Shown: positions 59,219 to 64,000 of the stretch, piece by piece
Position numbering within the stretch: the stretch's first letter is position 1
Layout of the letters: each line of letters begins with the position of its first letter
Position numbers and translations under genes: made by a program
From: Brevibacillus_H ginsengisoli
GTDB lineage: Bacteria; Bacillota; Bacilli; Brevibacillales; Brevibacillaceae
Length of the DNA: 64,000 nt
Assembly (NCBI RefSeq): GCF_050113715.1
Contig: NZ_JBNJQR010000002.1
Coordinates: 642,408-706,407 of the forward strand
Direction: 5' to 3'
The notes under the pieces: generated by a model
Seen by the model: only the letters and a program-made list of their open reading frames with translations
The model's database searches: none
What the model was told of the DNA's origin: nothing

Positions 59219-61065
59219 TACGATCTTCCCCCCTTATCGTGGAGTATCTCTTCTTTATGGATGTGATAACCGGGATCGTCAAAGATGGAGCGTAAGAACA
59301 TGCAGACAATGGTGATCAGCATACCAATAATCGTCGCAATCAGCTGGTGATACATAAAACCAAACCCTGCGATAAACAATCCAATCGATAAAATCAACGG
59401 CAGAATAGAAGGTGACGGCATATGAATATCGCCAAGTGGTTCAGCCGGCTGCATTGATTTGAAGCCCTTCATTTTTTCATACCAAAAGGCATCGATTGCT
59501 CTGACTTTCGGTGTTTGCGCAAAATTATACTCAGGAGCCGGTGAAGAAATTGTCCATTCCAGTGTGCGCGCGTCCCAAGGATCAGCAGGCGCGTTTTTGG
59601 GCTTGGTAGCGGTAATCCAGATATTAATCAGGAAAACAATCGTTCCTGCCCCCATTAGAAAAGCGCCAATTGAACTGATATAGTTGCCCATTTCCAATCC
59701 CTGATTTGGCAGATACGTAAATACTCGTCGAGGCATCCCGAGAAGACCAAGGAAATGCTGCGGGAAGAAGGTCAAATGGAACCCGATGAGGAACAGCCAG
59801 AAATTCCATTTTCCGAGTTTCTCGCTAAGAAGTCGACCGAACATCTTAGGCCACCAGAAGTAGAGTCCCGAAAACAGCCCGAAGACCATGCCCCCAACAA
59901 TGGTGTAGTGAAAATGCGCCACGACGAAATAGCTATCCTGGAATTGGAAGTCAGCTGGCGGTACACTTAGCATGACCCCGGTCATCCCACCAATGACGAA
60001 GGTCGGTATAAACCCTAAAGCAAACAGATTCGCTGTTGTAAAGCTAATTTGTCCTCCCCAGAGTGTGAACAGCCAGTTAAAGATTTTAATCCCTGTAGGA
60101 ATCGCGATGAGCATGGTGGCGATTGCGAAGAGCGCATTAGCTATTGGCCCGATCCCCACGGTAAACATGTGGTGCACCCATACCATGAAACCAAGAAAAC
60201 CAATAATAATCGTCGCAAACACCATCGCACTATACCCAAATAAACGTTTTCTCGAGAATACACTCACGACCTCTGAGATAATTCCAAAGGCAGGAAGAAT
60301 CAGGATGTAAACTTCGGGATGTCCAAAAATCCAAAATAGATGCTGCCATAACACAATGTTGCCGCCATGCCCCACATTAAAGAAGTTGGCGCCAAACAAT
60401 CGGTCAAACATCAACAGCACAAGGCTTACAGTGATTGCTGGAAAAGCGAACAGAATTAACGCGGAGGTGATAAAGGAAGCCCATGTAAACAAGGGCAGTC
60501 GCATAAATCCAAGTCCTGGTGCCCTCATGTTGATAATGGTCACAAGGAAGTTGATTCCACCGATCAGTGTCCCTATCCCCGCTATCTGAAGCCCTAATAC
60601 ATAGAAATCCACACCGTGCTTACTAAACTGGTTGGTCGACAAAGGCGTATAAGCTGTCCAACCCGCATCCGGTGCACCACCAAGGAACCAACTTGTGTTT
60701 AACAACACACCCCCGGCAAAAAACAACCAAAAGCTCACCGCATTCACAAAAGGAAACGCTACGTCACGTGCTCCAATCTGCAAAGGAACCACTGCGTTCA
60801 TTAAGGAAAAAATAATCGGCATGGCTGCAAGGAAAATCATCGTCGTTCCGTGCATGGTCAACAATTCATTGAAGGTTCCCGCGTTGACAAAATGATTCTC
60901 TGGATACATCAACTGAATCCTCATTAATACGGCTTCCACACCGCCAATGAGAAAGAATAAACCGCCAGCTATCAGGTACAAAATCCCAATTTTTTTATGG
61001 TCAACAGTCGTTAAATAATCCCAGATTAGACTGCGTTTCTTAGAATGAGCTGAATGTCCCGCCAC
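59218..61065 (-). CDS. ctaD: Cytochrome caa3 oxidase subunit I
   Basis: A 615 aa catalytic haem-copper subunit with about 13-14 helices. Haem a and CuB/haem a3 ligands appear in LTMHGTTMIFLAAMPII, HPEVYILILPAFGIISEVV (with the Tyr-His cross-link pair), VWVHHMFTVG and VAHFHYTIVGG. A long C-terminal hydrophilic part (PADPWDARTLEWTISSPAPE) is typical of caa3 subunit I. Start is GTG at 61065 after TAGGAGGGGATAGTC. It reduces oxygen to water and pumps protons. Confidence 0.96.
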   Translation of the reverse strand: MAGHSAHSKKRSLIWDYLTTVDHKKIGILYLIAGGLFFLIGGVEAVLMRIQLMYPENHFVNAGTFNELLTMHGTTMIFLAAMPIIFSLMNAVVPLQIGARDVAFPFVNAVSFWLFFAGGVLLNTSWFLGGAPDAGWTAYTPLSTNQFSKHGVDFYVLGLQIAGIGTLIGGINFLVTIINMRAPGLGFMRLPLFTWASFITSALILFAFPAITVSLVLLMFDRLFGANFFNVGHGGNIVLWQHLFWIFGHPEVYILILPAFGIISEVVSVFSRKRLFGYSAMVFATIIIGFLGFMVWVHHMFTVGIGPIANALFAIATMLIAIPTGIKIFNWLFTLWGGQISFTTANLFALGFIPTFVIGGMTGVMLSVPPADFQFQDSYFVVAHFHYTIVGGMVFGLFSGLYFWWPKMFGRLLSEKLGKWNFWLFLIGFHLTFFPQHFLGLLGMPRRVFTYLPNQGLEMGNYISSIGAFLMGAGTIVFLINIWITATKPKNAPADPWDARTLEWTISSPAPEYNFAQTPKVRAIDAFWYEKMKGFKSMQPAEPLGDIHMPSPSILPLILSIGLFIAGFGFMYHQLIATIIGMLITIVCMFLRSIFDDPGYHIHKEEILHDKGGRS

Positions 61066-61077
61066 GACTATCCCCTC

Positions 61078-62094
61078 CTATTCTTTACTTTTCAAACTTT
61101 CTAAATACTCAACAAGCGAATTGACTTGCGCATCTGTCAAATTCAGATTGGGCATTTTATTCCCTGGTTTCACATCTTCCGGATTTTTCAACCATTTAGT
61201 CAATTCTTCTTTGTTATTTGGCTTGATTCCCGCAATCCAACTTCGATCGGCGAAATTCGTTAGATTTGGCGCCAGACGTCCACCTTGTTCCCCGATCGCG
61301 TGGCAGCCCATGCAGCTTTTTTGAAATTGGGCCGCGCCCTGCTTGGCAATCTCTGCTGTAGCCGTAACAGCGGGTTTCTGCATATTTTTTACCCAGTGAT
61401 CAAATTCTTGTTGTTCAACGGCAATCACCTTAAAATCCATGAGCGCATGAGAGGTACCACAAAGCTCGGCGCATTTACCTTTGTATACACCCGGTTTGTC
61501 GGCTTCTAGCCACATCGTGTTGGTTCCCCCTGGATTTGTGTCCGTTTTGCCGCCGAGAGCAGGTACCCAGAAGGAATGGATGACATCTTTGGATTCCAGT
61601 TCAAACTGAATTTTCTTCCCAACCGGAATATATAATTCCTGTGCTGTAACAATCCCCAACTTCGGATATTCAAACTCCCACCAAAATTGATGACCCGTTA
61701 CTTTGACGAGAACTGCTGATTTTTCACCAGAAAAATTATGTGCTAGCTTGAAGGTTGTCATCACTGTTGGGACAGCCAAAATCAGGAGTAGAATCATCGG
61801 AATAACCGTCCAAATAATCTCCAATTTGTGATTACCCTCTACTTGTATGGGCAACCCAGTTTGTCCTCTTCTACGACGGAAACGAATAAGGACGTATACA
61901 AAAATGCCAATAACAATTAAGAACACACCGATCATGATGTACAAGGCGAGCTTCATCAAAAACAGCTGACTATCTGCCACAGGCCCAGATGGTTGCATCG
62001 TCGACAAGTAAGGATCGCCACAACCTGTCGTCAATAATGCCATCCCGATCAGAAATGACAAAAGACGCCAGAAGTGAGACACACGAATGTTCAT
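61078..62094 (-). CDS. ctaC: Cytochrome caa3 oxidase subunit II with fused cytochrome c
   Basis: A 338 aa lipoprotein with lipobox LLTTGC (Cys near 25), two membrane helices, a CuA domain (ligands in HSFWVPALGGKTD, CAELCGTSHALMDFKV) and a C-terminal cytochrome c domain with the haem motif SCMGCHAIG (near 260) and Met ligand in NKMPNLN. The fused cytochrome c makes it a caa3, not aa3, oxidase. First gene of ctaCDEF, 12 bases before ctaD. No ctaB or ctaA is seen upstream, so haem A synthesis genes lie elsewhere. Confidence 0.96.
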   Translation of the reverse strand: MNIRVSHFWRLLSFLIGMALLTTGCGDPYLSTMQPSGPVADSQLFLMKLALYIMIGVFLIVIGIFVYVLIRFRRRRGQTGLPIQVEGNHKLEIIWTVIPMILLLILAVPTVMTTFKLAHNFSGEKSAVLVKVTGHQFWWEFEYPKLGIVTAQELYIPVGKKIQFELESKDVIHSFWVPALGGKTDTNPGGTNTMWLEADKPGVYKGKCAELCGTSHALMDFKVIAVEQQEFDHWVKNMQKPAVTATAEIAKQGAAQFQKSCMGCHAIGEQGGRLAPNLTNFADRSWIAGIKPNNKEELTKWLKNPEDVKPGNKMPNLNLTDAQVNSLVEYLESLKSKE

Positions 62095-62281
62095 GCCGGA
62101 TAACCCCTCTTTCTTCGTAGTAGTAGAAATATACTCTAGTAACTTCCCAACTATGTTTGCCGATTCTGACGTTGCTCTCTTAGGTACTTATGATGGAAGT
62201 CAAGCAATCATTCCTGTCCATTTCTCTTTAATTCCGTGCTTGTAAAAGGGTTAGGTGAATATACTTGTGAAAAGCAAAGTT

Positions 62282-62295
62282 TTGTAAGCGCTTTT
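62282..62295. promoter_or_regulatory. cre-like CcpA site upstream of the cta operon
   Basis: TGTAAGCGCTTTTA fits the cre consensus (TGWAANCGNTNWCA) with one mismatch at the last C. It lies about 190 bases upstream of ctaC. B. subtilis cta genes are known to be CcpA repressed; the distance makes a direct role uncertain. Confidence 0.4.
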
Positions 62296-62330
62296 ATTCA
62301 TTAACCACTGCTAAAGGTCAGGTGAGGAAC

Positions 62331-62495
62331 ATGAATCCTCCAGTGAAACTCATCAGTTATCGCCGAAAGAAGAGATTTTGGACGTATATAGAAAAAGTAG
62401 GTACTCTTTTGTTGTACCTACTAGTCTTTTTGTTCCTTTTTGGGTTTGTTTTCTCAATTTTCAGGATATTGTTGGTGTTTTTTTCCCAGCAATAA
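62331..62495 (+). CDS. Small membrane protein, one or two helices
   Basis: A 54 aa open frame: MNPPVKLISYRRKKRFW, then a helix of about 24 residues containing LLLYLLVFLFLFGFVF, ending IFRILLVFFSQQ. Positive residues before the helix fit an inside N-terminus. The ATG follows GGTGAGGAAC. Not recognised. It is divergent from ctaC and stands alone before the tRNA cluster. No gene follows until the terminator at 62615. Confidence 0.55.
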   Translation: MNPPVKLISYRRKKRFWTYIEKVGTLLLYLLVFLFLFGFVFSIFRILLVFFSQQ

Positions 62496-62614
62496 AGAAA
62501 GCTCACAGACTAGAAAGGCTCTCAGGTGGTGCTGCATAGCGTAAAAGAAGGTTAAAAAATGTCGTCGCACAGCTCTATATTTGCGACCACACATGAACCT
62601 TAATTTTGTGTATA

Positions 62615-62656
62615 AATAAAAAAAAGGATAAAGCAAATTTAGATGCTTTATCCTTT
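62615..62656 (-). terminator. Terminator of the tRNA cluster
   Basis: AAAGGATAAAGCA-loop-TGCTTTATCCTTT, followed on the minus strand by a T-rich tail (AAAAAAAATAAA on the plus strand). It ends the tRNA transcript. Confidence 0.9.
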
Positions 62657-62671
62657 GGTATGTATTGTTGA

Positions 62672-62745
62672 TGGAGCGGGTGATGGGAATCGAACCCACG
62701 CGACCAGCTTGGAAGGCTGGAGTTCTACCATTGAACTACACCCGC
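62672..62745 (-). tRNA. tRNA-Gly(UCC)
   Basis: Clover leaf on the minus strand: GCGGGTG acceptor, anticodon loop CTTCCAA with TCC, TTCGATT T-loop, encoded CCA. Last gene of the cluster, 15 bases before the terminator stem. Confidence 0.95.
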
Positions 62746-62830
62746 AAAAGTCTGAATGATTCTATCACTACATCCTAATTCAGCTTATAACTTGAATGAA
62801 TCATACTTCAAATTTTTGCTTTTTTAGGAA

Positions 62831-62906
62831 TGGTGAGCCATGAAGGACTCGAACCTTCGACCCTCTGATTAAAAGTCAGATGCTCTACCAACTGAGCTAA
62901 TGGCTC
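62831..62906 (-). tRNA. tRNA-Lys(UUU)
   Basis: GAGCCAT acceptor, anticodon loop with TTT (GACTTTTAATC), TTCGAGT T-loop, encoded CCA. A substrate of MnmA. Confidence 0.95.
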
Positions 62907-62916
62907 GTATTGAGAC

Positions 62917-62991
62917 TGGCTGGGGTACCAGGATTCGAACCTGGGAATGACGGAGTCAAAGTCCGTTGCCTTACCGCTTGGCTATACCCCA
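62917..62991 (-). tRNA. tRNA-Gln(UUG)
   Basis: TGGGGTA acceptor, anticodon TTG (GACTTTGACTC), TTCGAAT T-loop, encoded CCA. Confidence 0.95.
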
Positions 62992-62997
62992 ATAAAA

Positions 62998-63073
62998 TGG
63001 TGCCGGCGATAGGACTTGAACCCACAACCCCCTGATTACAAGTCAGGTGCTCTACCAATTGAGCTACACCGGC
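62998..63073 (-). tRNA. tRNA-Thr(UGU)
   Basis: GCCGGTG acceptor, anticodon TGT (GACTTGTAATC), TTCAAGT T-loop, encoded CCA. Confidence 0.95.
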
Positions 63074-63091
63074 ATAAGAACTTCAGTATTA

Positions 63092-63115
63092 AAATGGCGG
63101 AGCTGACGGGACTCG
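63092..63115 (+). repeat. 24-bp direct repeat of the tRNA-Asp 3' end (distal copy)
   Basis: Identical to 63245-63268: AAATGGCGGAGCTGACGGGA and then CTCG. It carries the CCA end and the last bases of tRNA-Asp without the rest. Spacing between the copies is 153 bases. See the finding. Confidence 0.85.
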
Positions 63116-63247
63116 CCTCTTCTGGCGGCGCTACGTCGTTTCTCTTCAAAGTAGGTCAGATCAGTGGTACCCGTGCATTTCTTCCGTGAGATTGCTTCGA
63201 GGGTGAACCCGGAACGGGTGAGAGTCCTCGATTCTTCTTTGATTAAA
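63116..63247 (+). other. Sequence between the two tRNA-Asp 3' copies
   Basis: About 130 bases with no gene or clear RNA. It is unlike the short spacers of the rest of the cluster and may be a remnant of an inserted element or decayed tRNA copy. Confidence 0.5.
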
Positions 63248-63325
63248 TGGCGGAGCTGACGGGACTCGAACCCGCGACCTCCGGTGTGACAGACCGGCGT
63301 GAACTCCAACTTCACCACAGCTCCG
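63248..63325 (-). tRNA. tRNA-Asp(GUC)
   Basis: CGGAGCT acceptor paired with AGCTCCG, anticodon GTC in the loop CTGTCAC, T-loop TTCGAGT, encoded CCA. Its 3' 21 bases are repeated at 63095-63115. Confidence 0.93.
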
Positions 63326-63382
63326 TGAATCATGGTATGTACGTTTGCTTACCACTTATTGATCTGAACCTTGATGAATAGT

Positions 63383-63409
63383 CAACGTAGTACAGATGGT
63401 TTTGGTTGC
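63383..63409 (+). repeat. Imperfect repeat of the tRNA-fMet 3' end and flank
   Basis: 27 bases that match 63453-63479 at 22 of 27 positions, including the GGTTGC of the tRNA-fMet CCA end. No tRNA is attached here. Between the copies lies a 43-base spacer with no gene. Confidence 0.6.
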
Positions 63410-63472
63410 ACCCTATGGGTACCACCTATCTTACCTGAGTATAAAGCTTACTCGACGTAGTGCAGGTAATTT

Positions 63473-63549
<77 letters not shown>

Positions 63550-63619
63550 ATGAACATGGATGTTCGAGTGTCGACGTTGAGTATTTAGTCGACCTTCCTT
63601 AATCCAAGGACTACAATTA

Positions 63620-63695
63620 TGGTGGAGGCTGACGGGATCGAACCGCCGACCCTCTGCTTGTAAGGCAGATGCTCTCCCAGCTGAGCTAAGCCTCC
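63620..63695 (-). tRNA. tRNA-Val(UAC)
   Basis: GGAGGCT acceptor, anticodon TAC (GCCTTACAAGC), T-loop TTCGATC, encoded CCA. Confidence 0.95.
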
Positions 63696-63730
63696 ATTTT
63701 AATACAAACATCATTATTTAATCTGAAGTT

Positions 63731-63807
63731 TGGTGACCCGTAGGGGATTCGAACCCCTGTATGACAGCGTGAAAGGCTGCTGTGTTAAACCGCTTCACCA
63801 ACGGGCC
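63731..63807 (-). tRNA. tRNA-Glu(UUC)
   Basis: GGCCCGT acceptor, anticodon TTC (GCCTTTCACGC), T-loop TTCGAAT, encoded CCA. A substrate of MnmA. Confidence 0.95.
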
Positions 63808-63815
63808 ATTCTTTA

Positions 63816-63900
63816 TGGTGCGGTCGGCGAGACTCGAACTCGCACGGGTCGCCCCGCCACCCCCTCAAGATGGTGTGTCTGCCAATTCCACCACGACCGC
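63816..63900 (-). tRNA. tRNA-Leu(GAG)
   Basis: GCGGTCG acceptor, anticodon GAG (loop TTGAGGG on the CCATC/GGTGG stem), long variable arm (class II), T-loop TTCGAGT, encoded CCA. Confidence 0.93.
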
Positions 63901-63903
63901 ATA

Positions 63904-63978
63904 TGGCTCCTCAGGACGGACTCGAACCGCCAGCCTACCGGTTAACAGCCGGTTGCTCCACCATTGAGCTACTGAGGA
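63904..63978 (-). tRNA. tRNA-Asn(GUU)
   Basis: TCCTCAG acceptor, anticodon GTT (GGCTGTTAACC), T-loop TTCGAGT, encoded CCA. The cluster probably continues beyond the window edge. Confidence 0.95.
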
Positions 63979-64000
63979 ATATAGAAGATACCTTTGTACC

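Noticed and set aside
63064..63355. Open frames reading through the tRNA-Asp region (ESRQLRH repeat)
   Set aside because: They cross tRNA genes. The repeated ESRQLRH is only the translation of the duplicated tRNA 3' end.

Overview
The window is chromosomal DNA from a low-to-mid G+C, Gram-positive, endospore-forming bacterium of the order Bacillales. The support is strong AGGAGG-type ribosome binding sites with GTG and TTG starts, a T-box leader, a Bacillus-type Fnr with a C-terminal cysteine cluster, a caa3 oxidase operon ctaCDEF plus ctaG, ykfB/ykfC, a YycC-type small protein, and LysM/NlpC and CAP-domain envelope proteins. The protein set fits the Brevibacillus/Paenibacillus area best, but genus is an inference. 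No rRNA, CRISPR array, IS element or prophage is visible.

Layout. 1-3420: end of a polyamine ABC importer operon (potABCD, potA cut by the window edge). 3588-7135: a secreted GH18-like protein, a C_GCAxxG-type redox protein, and a putrescine aminotransferase (patA) with a textbook sigma-54 promoter, so polyamine uptake and putrescine breakdown lie together. 7450-15400: small housekeeping and envelope genes (frataxin-like, universal stress protein, radical SAM, alpha/beta hydrolase, VOC, NlpC/P60, exonuclease, CAP domain). 15476-17695: a GGDEF/EAL protein. 18009-23615: a four-gene MacB/FtsX-like ABC export operon whose last ATPase carries an AbrB-like tail. 23838-30715: a PfkB kinase, MarR, a peptide-recycling set (ykfB, ykfC, EamA), a His-rich protein, CDGSH and an HD-GYP-like protein. 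30728-34242: T-box plus a type-2 ileS. 34255-41540: methyltransferase, lipoprotein, aldehyde dehydrogenase with DUF779, thioredoxin-like protein, EamA, MocR regulator.

41541-42940 is a decayed stretch. It holds a 249-base copy of the thioredoxin gene's 5' end and upstream region, three truncated genes and an SDR pseudogene. 43018-52708 is mostly housekeeping (phosphoesterase, ASCH, mnmA, DegV, two ABC-F proteins, dinB). 52709-54789 holds an orphan terminator, a short SRP RNA, fnr with a perfect FNR box, a second thioredoxin-like gene and a yycC-like gene that overlaps it. 54816-56516 is a second GGDEF/EAL protein. 56909-62094 is the cytochrome caa3 oxidase cluster. 62615-63978 is a ten-gene tRNA cluster on the minus strand, which probably continues past the window edge.

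Signs of regulation that can be read directly: sigma-54 (patA), T-box (ileS), Fnr (fnr), a possible CcpA site upstream of cta, and two composite c-di-GMP proteins plus one degenerate HD-GYP protein. I did not find a clearly new defence or biosynthetic system. The least ordinary signals are the AbrB-tailed ABC exporter, the partial duplications (41-43 kb and inside the tRNA cluster), and the gene-free stretch that ends in a plus-strand terminator near 53 kb.
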